Positions 1 through 9,700 of a DNA stretch of 19,256 nucleotides are shown here, one piece after another. Numbering within the stretch: the first letter of the stretch is position 1; each line of letters begins with the position of its first letter. This stretch comes from Halocafeteria seosinensis (taxonomy: Eukaryota > Sar > Bigyra > Bicosoecida): positions 1 through 19,256 of the forward strand of contig LVLI01000799.1 of NCBI GenBank assembly GCA_001687465.1, in the 5' to 3' direction. The position numbers and the translations under genes were made by a program. The notes beneath the pieces are model-generated. The model was given only the letters and a program-made list of their open reading frames with translations, did no database searches and had not been told where the DNA came from.

Positions 1-1180
1 CCCGCGGCAGCGAAAAATTTTTTTGGTACTCTTACTCTTTTTCCTAAAGGGTTAATAGCTACAGGTATTACTCCTACTCCCATGTAATATCCCTCTGACG
101 GGTCGAACATACTCCCACTCCTTCGATATCGTGCTTTCGTCACCTCAAGCTACTCCCACTCCTTCACAAATCCTCTTCACAGAATCAAACGCACTCCCAC
201 TCTCTTGGTTGAGTTGCACTATTTGCGACATACTCCTACTCCTGTGATTGTGTTGAACATACTCCCACTCCTTGAATTTTCTCTCCAAGGCACTCTTTGC
301 GACATACTCCTACTCCCGTGATTGTGTTGAACATACTCCCACTCCTTGAATTGTCTGTCCAAGGCACTCTCTGCAACATACTCCCACCCCCGTGATTGTG
401 TTGAACATACTCCCACTCCTTGAATTTTCTCTCCAAGGCACTCTTTGCGACATACTTCCACTCCCGTGATTCTGTTGGACATACTCCCACTCGGATATAT
501 ACTCTTCTCGGAAACTGAAGTGTGACACTTCCACAAGACTGCTGCTCTTACCTGTGCAAAATGTTTTTTTCCCTCAATCAACAAGGTCATATGAATAAGC
601 GACTGTATTTCTTGAAGTGTTGTGTATTTCCGAGATTGCGGCAAACCAATTGTTGGGAGTACCAATACATGTAGGGGAAACTGGGGAGCAAAATGCGGAG
701 TCACGTGCGCACTCTGAGTCGAGGGACGCTCCCACTTACCGTACTCCTACTCTGTTCTCCGAGCTCAACCTACTCTTCCACCCTTAGTTCAACTTACTCC
801 TACTCTGTTCTCTCCGAGTTCAACCTACTCTTACTCCTCATACTCCTACTCTTCCACCCTAAGTTCAACCTACTCTTACTCCTCATAGTCCTACTCTGAG
901 TTCAACCTACTCTTACTTCACATACCTACTCTGACACTCTTAGTTCAACCTACTCCTACTCTTTCAATATTTGCCCAACACTCTTACTCTTTAGTTTTCC
1001 GCTGTTAGCGCCCCATACTCTGAGTCTTTGGCGTCTGTTCTTCGACGAGATACTCCTACTCTTCAGGCTGAGAGCTACTCCTTAACCGCTGTTACTCTTG
1101 CTCTATTCGAAAAAAAAAAATCTCCTCCGGAGGTTACTCTTACTCTGCCTGCTCTGAGGGACTCAGAGTACCTTGAGCCG
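1..1180. repeat. CTCC/ACTC-type satellite region
   Basis: The plus strand is dominated by variants of TACTCCYACTC (the minus strand by GGAGTRGGAGT). It is dense at 60-500 and 720-1160, with a less repetitive patch at about 510-715. The open frames here come from the repeat and are not genes. No gene is seen in this stretch. Confidence 0.85.
213..491. repeat. 74-bp tandem minisatellite
   Basis: The anchor GTGATTSTGTTG recurs at 244, 318, 392 and 466, a constant spacing of 74 bp. Each unit carries two TACTCCYACTC blocks separated by a TTGAATTKTCTSTCCAAGGC block. Because 74 is not a multiple of 3, the repeat moves through all three frames, which explains the overlapping open frames on the minus strand. 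Confidence 0.9.
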
Positions 1181-1912
1181 TGCTCCAATGTATGGAATTG
1201 TTAGACACTATGCATCAGGTTAATGTATCAATGACCGTAGCATGAAGAATCTGCTCATACATGTATGCGTACCGCTGGCTAAGATGCTTTGGGCGACTGG
1301 TTGTGCGCTGAAGTACCACCCTCTGAGGGCTCAGCGCCATTGTCAAAATCCACAACTAGGAAGCGAAATTACTTACTGAAATAAGGGTGAACTCAGAAGT
1401 TCGGTGGCAGAACCATTACACCTTCGTAACCCGCGGAATCGCCCTGTACTGTACTGAATACATGTATCCAGCTGAATATCGAGGAGACAGACTCGAACTC
1501 TCCAACGTTTCACGCGCACAAATGTGACAGATAGCCCACCGGCCGGGGAATTGCCTCAACCAAACACTTCTTCCGTCGCGGTTGTGGCTTAAGCGGAGAA
1601 CATTTGAGTAGACACAATTGTTAGCAATCAATATAATGTTACTTCACTCTCCACTACTCCATAAATTCGATGTTCTAGGTGACCCACATATCGGCACATT
1701 TGTGCTTCTCCATCAACCAGTATGTGTTTCACCTGCATCCTGTGATGTCGTCACTATCGTAGCTCTAGCTCCGCATTTGGCTCTCCATATTGTATCAAAG
1801 TGGTCGTGTTAAGGCCAACGACCGGTTTTACCAGTATGCATGGTTGTATACACCAGTACTGGCTCATTTCGGCGACCTCGCTAAGACTAGTACTCATCCA
1901 CTTATACTATGC
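1181..1912. other. Intergenic DNA and 3' flank of gene 1
   Basis: Ordinary complexity with only short open frames. The part next to 1913 is the expected 3' UTR of gene 1. It shows no similarity to the gene 2 cytoplasmic tail, so gene 1 does not appear to resume a membrane or tail exon here. No RNA gene or polyadenylation signal could be assigned. Confidence 0.5.
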
Positions 1913-4258
1913 TCAGTCCCTTCGTTCTTTGCGTTTCACTATTCTGACAGTTCTAGATCCGCATTTCCGAAGAGTGACACTCACGCCTCGAGAATTAATA
2001 TTAGCTGCAGTTGAATTTCGTTTAGTAGAAGTGGACACTGGTGACATGATTGGAGGAGCTGGGATTGTAGCACGTTCGGAAGCTGAGATGCCAGGTAAGA
2101 TAGGGCTGGTTTCCGTTGGTGAGGGTTCAAACGTTGATGAGCCCGCGGTGCGAGTAGGAGTCGTTAGTTTCAAGTGTGCTCTGGAGTCCGGGCTGGAGCT
2201 CGATTCCGTTGACCGTGGTGTAATAGTTGAGGAAGATGAGGGTGAGCTGGTACTGGTAGCTGTTGATACAATGCACTCATGATCACTCGTCGCACCCGAA
2301 GAGCTTGTTGTCCCCTCAGAGCAACGAATGCACGAAGAACCACCTGGGCTGTATCTCCCAAGTGAACAGGGAAAACACTCGCCCTTACTGGAAGCACTAC
2401 GGTTGCTACTCCGACCAGCTGGGCAATCCTTACAGAGAGTCGTGGCGTTGATTCCAACGAGGTCAAACTGACAGTCTGCGCACATCTTAGCCTCGGTTAT
2501 ACTTTGACTATCGTCTGCAAAGGTAGATATATCTAGTTTAACCACTGTGCAAAGTCTCCAACTACCCGGAAATCGCTCTTACTTCTACAGCTAGAACAAT
2601 CACTTCTTGCGTCGTATTTACCGGCAGGGCAAGCCACACAACTACCCCAGCCAGATCCTGAAGTCTCACCAGCTGCAAAAGAAAACTAATGATGACTATA
2701 CCAAGTAATTCCATTCACAACTGGTTGGCCGCCTACCTGGACAGTTAGCGCACTCGTTTTCCAGCTCGAAGCGGCCGTGGTTGCAAGCACTGCAGTTACT
2801 GGCCCCAGTAACGGATACGAACCCCGCTGCATTGCGCAAATTTTGATAGGAGCTTGAACTTGCTAGGTGGTAAATATAGTTCCATAGTTACATACCAGGA
2901 CATGATTTGCAGCTTTCCTGGGCATCATCTGAGTAGGTGCCAGGGGGGCAAGCACTACAATTCAAAGAGCTTCCTGATCCGGCAGGACTTATTTCTCCAA
3001 CTGCTTTGATTAAAGACAAAAAGATTAGCAATGGAGAATTCTACACTGGTTCGTGGCTGTTCCACACACACACATACCTGGGCAACTCTCGCACGTATCC
3101 CGAATCGAGCTTGTGTACTTTCCCACTGGGCAAGATTCACATGTGGTTGACCCATTTGCACTCGTTTTTCCGGCTGCCGAACGAAACAAACAAGGAATAG
3201 TATAAACTGAGTTTTCCCCATTTCAATGAAAACACATACAGGCACATCCCTGGCAGACATTTCCTTCCTCATATTGGCCAGCAGGGCACGCATCGCAGCC
3301 AGTCGACGATAAGCCCGACGTGGTTCCAGCTGCGAACGAGATGTATCAAACAGTATTAACAGCAACTGAAGCCGTTATGTTTGTAACTCAAGTTAGGCAC
3401 TCCCTACGTTCGCATTCTTTGCATTCGTTATTCTCGTCATACTCTCCAGCAGGGCAGATCCCGCACAGAGTGGAGTTGGAGGGTGATGTCGTTCCCGCTG
3501 CAAGAGGGGCTAGAATACTGATGAACAGCATGTTGTTGGTTAATTCAGTAGAATAGGATATCCCTTACGTAGGCAGTCAATACAGTGAGTGTTGTTTTCC
3601 CATTTTCCGGCAGGACATCCGCGGCAAGTGCTTGTTTCGGGATCGAAGAATTCTCCATCTGAGATAACCAATAAAGCAAGCAAGCAGGTTACATGAGCAT
3701 CCACGCATTTATTTCCTGCCGGAAACATACCAAAGCACGTTATACAGTCACTTTGATCACTTGTTACGAACTGGCCCGAAGGACAGCTTGAACAATGAGC
3801 GGCGTCACTGGAGCCCTTGGGACTGGTTTCTCCCTCTGCAAGGAACGTTAGCGCCTCGCCAAGATTTTCACGAGGAAAGAGCAATTCTTCTAGATCTCAT
3901 ACCTGGACATAGCGTACAACGACTACGTGCGGCGGTCTCATACTTTCCTTTGGGGCAAGGGGTACAGCTGGTTTTCCCCGCGTCTGATGTCTCTCCCGCA
4001 GGACAGTCCTGGCACGTTTCTGCGGATCCGTCATCGAATTGCCCTGTCTGCGCCGGTAGTGTATGGGTTACTATTCGAGACAATGAGGCAAGTATCCGAC
4101 GTCGAACATACTGGGCAAGGTCGGCATGATGAAGTTCTTGAGGTCGTTCGACAGACTTGTCCGCCCGGGCAATCACTTCCTGCTCCACAACCCGCAGATA
4201 CCAGTACTTTGGAAGACAGCAAAGCCATCAATGCTACTACGACCACCAAACCCCGCAT
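1913..4258 (-). CDS. Gene 1: secreted cysteine-module protein
   Basis: Eleven exons join in frame (550 codons with TGA): 4112-4258, 3903-4047, 3731-3835, 3569-3658, 3408-3497, 3240-3329, 3078-3173, 2896-3000, 2737-2826, 2583-2672 and 1913-2514. Introns are 64-78 bp with GT donors and CAG acceptors; the first is phase 0, the others phase 1. The 549-aa product opens with a hydrophobic signal peptide (MRGLVVVVALMALL...). Cysteine modules run to about residue 430 (typical core CPxGxY, closing CxxC), then a Ser/Thr/Pro-rich region to about 525, then a basic end (VKRKERRD). The modules resemble the ephrin-receptor-like GCC2_GCC3 family. No transmembrane helix is visible, so secretion is inferred. 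An in-frame ATG at 4303 would add 15 residues; 4258 is preferred because it sits directly before the hydrophobic core. Exons 2 and 3 have the same lengths (145 and 105 bp) as in genes 2 and 3, indicating common descent. The ligand is unknown. Confidence 0.85.
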
Positions 4259-4679
4259 GCCACTGCCCGTGCGGCTGTGGCGTTTATGCAAGTAATAAGA
4301 CATGATCGGAAAAAGGGAACAACGATTCCCGCCGGAGTTGAGTTAGGTACGGTACAGTAGTTCCTGGGATCCCTCCCGTACTGGTGCCCAGAATTAATTC
4401 CAAATGGCACCTTGGATCTCTGGTATACGTTCTCATTCAATAAGCGGCGGTATGACGAGCGCAATAGACACGAAAACAAACAGTGAATGAATTTTTTTTA
4501 TAGTGGTATTGGTATACAGTACCCGTCGTCGTCTGGAGTCTGTAAATTGTTTGTGTGGTGGGGGAGTCTTTGTGCAGCTGTTCCTGACTCATGAGTCAGT
4601 GTGTACAAAACGCAATGCCGTAATAACGCTGGGGGAGTCACAAGCACAGTACCCTTTCAATAAGAAGTCTTCTTCTTCT
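4259..4679. other. Upstream region of gene 1
   Basis: About 420 bp between the gene 1 start and a tail remnant. It should hold the gene 1 promoter and 5' UTR. No TATA-like element, RNA gene or convincing ORF could be assigned. Confidence 0.4.
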
Positions 4680-4940
4680 TTTGCAGAGTTTGAACAGCCT
4701 TCGAAGGAAGACTCATGCAAATTGTAGAGCTGGCGTGGCTTGAGCAGGGTAACCCGCTACGGGCAAATTGTTTCCGATTAGTGCGGCTCCTGTGTAGGGT
4801 GGTGTACTTTCTATATAGTGGCTTTCATTGCGTTGCCTAGCTTCAGCAGATAAAGCTCGGGTGGCTTTGTCTTGCATAATATGAGTCCGTTCGTTTCCTG
4901 GCTTCCTGAATTACCGGTGCAAACCATCTACCTCGACCGC
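4680..4940 (-). pseudogene. Broken copy B of the gene 2 tail
   Basis: On the minus strand this DNA aligns with the cytoplasmic-tail coding part of gene 2 (about 6868-7125). Shared stretches include CGTTTCCTGGCTTYCTGA, GAGTTTGAACAGCC and GGGCAAATTGYTTCCGA (plus strand). The reading frame is broken by indels and stops: a TAA follows shortly after the segment equivalent to VEVE of gene 2. Only the tail is represented, with no membrane segment or cysteine modules. It looks like a dead fragment of a duplicated last exon, and at nucleotide level it is closer to gene 2 than copy A is. Confidence 0.75.
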
Positions 4941-5065
4941 CAGAGTCACTACAGTCCTCGGCTTCAAGCTGAGATAAACTAGGAACGCAAAAAACGAGTA
5001 CACTGAATGACGATGCAACTACTAGAACCATCTGCATACCTCCTCCTTCTCTTAAGTTCTGCTGG

Positions 5066-5623
5066 CTAAGTTTGCCATCTGCGGCATACGAAGCTCGTTA
5101 CGCCATTACATGTATCGACACGGAGACATGGACGGCTCGTATTGATGATTCGGCGATTGCTTCGTAGTGTGAACGTCTGTTCCTCACTCTTGTGCGCTTT
5201 TTGGCTAGATGGCAGTGTAGGCGCAAACTCCTTTTTCGAGTTGTAAGCAATATTCCTGCACCTCTCAGACTGGGTTTGCTTAGCTTCCCGCAACAGGGTA
5301 CTTCTTACGTTAGTCATGGCAAACTGGAACTGGGAGTGTCCATAATCGATTTTGTGACCGTCGTAGTTTTCTACACTCTTATGCGTGTCTACATCCACAA
5401 GATGGAGTGGGTCAGCAAGTAGTCTCGCCTTCCGTACGCGTAGTTCCATCTTGGTGCGCTCCATTCGGCACATGTCTGAAGTGTCAACTTTGCTCGCCAG
5501 AGCTACTTGAATGCCGGCATTTGATCTCTTTGCTACAGGAAGACGCCGGGTGGCCGTCGATACAACTCGAACGTCGCGAGCGGAAATACACTCCGGTTCA
5601 AAGCTGATGCTAACAAGCGTCAC
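5066..5623 (-). pseudogene. Open but headless copy A of the gene 2 tail
   Basis: An uninterrupted 185-codon frame aligns colinearly with gene 2 tail residues of about 1035-1192. The best match is IQVALASKVDTSDM against VQVALATTVDTSAM in gene 2. Further matches are an ER/K-x-LRV-x-KAR segment, RSTLLREAKQ against RATLSAEAKG, and a TLPSS/SLPSS motif followed by a basic SNRR/SSRR. There is no ATG near its left boundary, and an in-frame TAG lies just upstream at about 5664. No signal peptide, cysteine module or membrane helix was found upstream. It could be a remnant that lost its 5' exons, or the last exon of a gene whose other exons I could not assemble. The protein-level conservation with extensive DNA divergence argues that it was under selection until fairly recently. 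Confidence 0.6.
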
Positions 5624-5713
5624 TTCCCATATATGCAGCAGTCTTGGCTGGGTTCGACACTACCACGGCCGAAGTACCTGACTGGGCTGCTGCCTAAGTG
5701 GGAGAATCGACAC

Positions 5714-6210
5714 TTAGTTTGAGGACACGCTCGTTCGAAATCGTTTTATCCTGGACCATCGGATGTGCTTAATGGGATTTCCTTGTTTCAGCTTCCCACC
5801 AGTGAATGTATGAATCACAGTATCCTCAAAATTAGTCCACGTGACAACGAATTGGCTTGTATTCCTTATAATCTGTACGTCAACACGGAGCCACACCTCG
5901 TAATTCGAACCAGGGCCTTGGTGCACTTTCGAAAACCTTTTTAAATATTCATGGTCATGGTCCGCTTCGAACTGAGGGTTGTGCTGCTGATTCAAGAGTC
6001 AGACACCTCCTCGGTTACTCTTTTCCATTCAAAATAGGAAAATGGAAAATATTCAATCTTCAGCGGTTCATATAAAGTATACGAAACCACATCAACATGC
6101 TCCGTTCCGTCAGACTGAATCTCCAAACTGTAGTTGCTATCATTTGGTGCATGAGGCCCCCACCTGTTCCACACCGGAAAAATCCCCCGTTCATGATCGC
6201 CCAAACGCAT
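5714..6210 (-). pseudogene. Frame-disrupted coding remnant, family unknown
   Basis: Two abutting minus-strand frames look protein-like. The 5' part (6210-5992) contains FPVWNRWGPHAPNDSNYSLE and ends EVSDS-stop; the 3' part (5995-5714) contains GSNYEVWLRVDVQIIRNT and FTGGKLKQGNP. They differ in phase and overlap by a few bases, so a single-base shift near 5992-5995 would connect them. No plausible intron bridges the break. Alternating hydrophobic/polar stretches suggest a beta-rich domain. I do not recognise the family and see no link to the cysteine-module genes. A decayed gene is the simplest reading; an assembly error is possible. Confidence 0.4.
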
Positions 6211-6577
6211 TGATCATCGTGGGAAGAGTGCATAGTATGCAAGAAAAGGCTATAACTGAACCCCAAAGCATCAGCGAAATGGAATGCCCGCTTCTATTCG
6301 CCTTCTCGGATGGTGATGACTGGAAATCATTCTCCCGTTTTACGGTGAGACACAAAATAATTCGTCTTATGAACGACGTATAGTCAACTCTAAATAGGCT
6401 ATGCTGGTATATACAAGACAACGCAGTGAATCATGTTGGACACTTGAAAAGATGCACGACGTTTTGCGATCGAGGAACACTGTTACACTGCACTGCAGTG
6501 TACAGCTACGTAGTGTAGGAAGCAAGTTGTAGCCGGTTTGATCCCAGTGGGTGGTACATACGCATACGAAAATAAAG
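6211..6577. other. Intergenic DNA with no assignable feature
   Basis: Weak minus-strand frames continue upstream of the 5992-6210 remnant, for example a stretch ending CTLPTMINAFGRS. Their frame and coding nature cannot be settled. Nothing else stands out. Confidence 0.35.
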
Positions 6578-6793
6578 ACAACAATTTTGTGGGAAACGAG
6601 GGAGACACTATTTATCCCTACCATGAAAGAGGTAATACGAGTACCATAGCTTTTCCCGGCTGAATGGTGTCTCATACATTTGCTGCTGACAACAATTTTG
6701 TGGGAACCAAGGGAGACGCTGTTTGTCCGTACCTATGAATGAGAGGAAGTGTAGCTTTTCCCGCGGCTGGATGGTGTCTCATACATTCGCAGC
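6578..6793. repeat. 110-bp tandem duplication over the gene 2 stop
   Basis: GACAACAATTTTGTGGGAA starts at 6578 and again at 6688. Each unit ends with TGGTGTCTCATACATTYGC followed by a GCWGCTG block. The right unit contains the gene 2 stop codon (6779-6781) and its last codons (A-A-N-V-stop). The left unit holds a diverged second copy of the same codons in the 3' UTR. Internal differences show it is not brand new. Confidence 0.85.
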
Positions 6794-9700
6794 TGCCTTC
6801 CGTTGGTCAATAGATCGCTTCCTTCTTCCGAGCTTCGCACCCTTTGAAAACCTTCGGGAGGATCTTTTTGAAGTTTGAACAGCCGTCGAAGAGTTGTGCG
6901 AATCTACCAGCTGGCTTGAGGAAGGTAAACTTTGGGCAAATTGCTTCCGACTAGTCTGGTTCTGCGTGAGGTATTTTCTATAGCTTTCAATGTGTCCTTT
7001 AGCTTCAGCGGATAACGTCGCGCGTTCGTCTCTCTGGAAAGCTCCGGCTGTTTTTAGAGACTCAGCACTAACAGTATTGCTCGTTTCCTGGCTTTCTGAG
7101 ATACCGGTGGTGCATTCTACCTCGACCAGGGGTGGCGCTTCGCGAAAGACTCTTGCTTTCCAAACACGAAGATTTAACTTCGCACGCTCTAACGTATTCA
7201 TGGCAGAGGTGTCTACCGTAGTCGCTAGTGCAACCTGGACGGCCGGTTTGTTCTCAAAAGACGACGTCCCATTCATGAGCGCCGGTGGGCCTCCAGAGAC
7301 GACTCTAATACTACTCTCACGAGACCCATTTGTATCAGAGCGAACATGCACAAACTGCACCCTGGGCGCGGATGTGGTTGAAACTTTTGGATGAGGAGCA
7401 GGCATGTTCCACACTTCGTCTTCCACAGCAGAAATACTTGCTTCAGACGTTTTTCTTGTATGAATAGGATTTGCTGTTGTGGTGAATGCCGATTTTATTT
7501 CATGACGGTTTTGTTCGTCAGCAGCACCATTATTCATCTTCTTTGCATGGCCACCATTTGCAGATAACGGGTTCACGTATGCTATCTGTTCCTTGGAAAT
7601 GGAAGGCGTTGTTCGGCTTACAGTGCTAACCTGAAATTGTGAGGCCTCAACTGTAGCATGTGCATTTTCGCAAGCCCCCACTGTGTCTTTCACTGCTTTG
7701 CTGCATTCCGCCGGGATCTCCAGTTGTTCGACAGGGATGCCTAGTTTACTAGCATAAATGTCTCTGACATCATTGGTCTTGGATGTTTTCAGCCTGTTCC
7801 GCTTGCGTACTAGAAATATCATCAGTGCGAACAACGCTAAACCTACTCCAGTCAACGCAAGACCCATGATAGAAGGTATACTTTGAGAGTTTCCAGTTCC
7901 TACTGGTGCGGGATTAGAGTTCCCCTCATTACCAAGGGGCGCCGATGCTCTCGCCGAGACTGCAGTCCCTGAACTTGTAGTTCTAGGTGGGTTATCAGGT
8001 TCTACCGAAGCTACGGACATTGTCGACGTGGCTTCTGGAGTATCTGTGATCGTGGCGGTTCCCGAAATAATTGATGAAACTGAAGGCGTGGCAGTGTTGG
8101 ATTCTGTCGGGGTCATTGTACGGGAGCCTGTCGATGACGGTGTAGGTGACTTTGATACCGTGGGTGTAATGGAAGATGATACGCTACCAGTGGCTGAGGA
8201 GGAGTCCGTCGGAGTCGATGATCGCGATTGTGATGGAGTTAGGCTCGCAGATGCACTCAATGAAGGGCTAGGCGACGCTGTGGGTGTTGGTAAAAAGCAC
8301 TCTTGTTCACTCGTGGCAGCGACCTTGCTCGTCAGGCCGACAGGGCAGCGTTGGCATATGTTTCCGCCAGGGCTAAATTTACCGGGTAGGCAAAAAAAGC
8401 AGGAATCGCTACTGAAAGCACTTTCGGGACTGCTTCTACCTGGAGGACAGTTGCTACAGGCCTGCGTCACGTTGTTATCGGGACTGTTGCTCGTATTCGT
8501 ATTATTCTCTTTCCCAACTGCATACGATTGCGATCAAGCAACACTTAGGCCTTAACTAAGAAAAAATGTGATTGAAATTTGTGCGTTGGAACAAGAGCTA
8601 ACATACCACTGGGAAAATTTTCGCCTGTATGTTGGGAGTCATATCTTCCTGGCGGACAGGCCGTACAAATCGTGGAACCAGACGTAGATGTCTTCCCCGC
8701 TGCATATTTGAAGGTAGCAGACGTAAAATGACAAAACCTACACAAATGCTCCTAGCAGAAGGTTCATCATCTGGTCACGTACCAGAACAATTGCTGCAGC
8801 TACCGTTCACCTCAAATCGACCCTCGCTGCAAGCATCGCAAACCGAAGCCCCAGCCTCTGAAGTTTCCCCGCCTGCAAAATAGCACGCCCGTCTCAAAAA
8901 GTAGACGAAAATGACGGTAACACAGTAAGAACAACGAACCACATACGGGGACACCCGAGGCATCCATCTTGATTCTTTGTGGCATATGTCCCTTGGGGAC
9001 AAGCTGTGCAATTCTGGGAGCTCGAGGACCTTGTTGAGCTGGTTGTTCCAGCTGCAGAATCAACAATATAACAGCAGATTTCAGCAATCCAAGCAGAAAT
9101 TAATTGATAGTATACTTATTGGCGCAAACCGTACCTGGGCAATCAATGCACTCATTTTGGCTAATATGCGCATACGTTCCGACGGGGCACGAAGTACACG
9201 CATCGGAGCTCGAAGATCCACTGACACTTGTTTCTCCCGCTGGTGGACCATTTCGTAAAGTGATGAATTGGTATTCCTTGTATAACAAGATTGTGCTTGT
9301 TCCCAACTTACGAGGGCAGCGTATGCAGTCAGTTTGCCTAGGAGTCGCGTACTTGCCCTTGGGACAAGCGTTACATTGACTAACATTCGCAGAGCCGCTA
9401 GAGCTCGTCGTCCCAGCTGCAACATGCCAAATATTGTAGATCCTTTATGGTCCAGTTCCTTCCAAAGTTCGTCTGGTGCTTACGTTGACAGTCTTTACAC
9501 TCATTTCCATCTTGATATTGTCCAGGAGGACACGCATCACACTTTGATGACCCGGAGGAGGATGTCAGTCCAGCTGCAAATCGTAATCCCAAGGGAAGAG
9601 TTTCTTTAATATTTGTTAATCTCCCTCATTCGATTCAAGAGTTAAAGAGTTTTAGAATCCAACACATACCTTCACAATCTTTGCAATTGTTACTTTCTGC

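Noticed and set aside
219-704. Cysteine/glycine-rich minus-strand ORFs in the first 700 bp
   Set aside because: They are generated by the 74-bp satellite, which is open in every minus frame; no gene structure supports them.
1481-1503. tRNA-like GTTCGAGTC on the minus strand
   Set aside because: The possible T-stem would enclose an 11-nt loop, and no matching acceptor stem or anticodon arm lies at the right distance.
1800-2282. 160-codon plus-strand ORF opposite the gene 1 last exon
   Set aside because: Antisense shadow of the gene 1 stalk with no features of its own.
4946-5037. Signal-peptide-like minus-strand start (MQMVLVVASSFSVLVF) just upstream of tail copy B
   Set aside because: It enters copy B out of frame with the tail, and no donor site connects it to cysteine modules; a chance hydrophobic ORF or lost first exon cannot be told apart.
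8028-8555. 175-codon plus-strand ORF opposite the gene 2 stalk
   Set aside because: It is the antisense shadow of the Ser/Thr-rich stalk; the minus strand has the spliced, in-frame gene.
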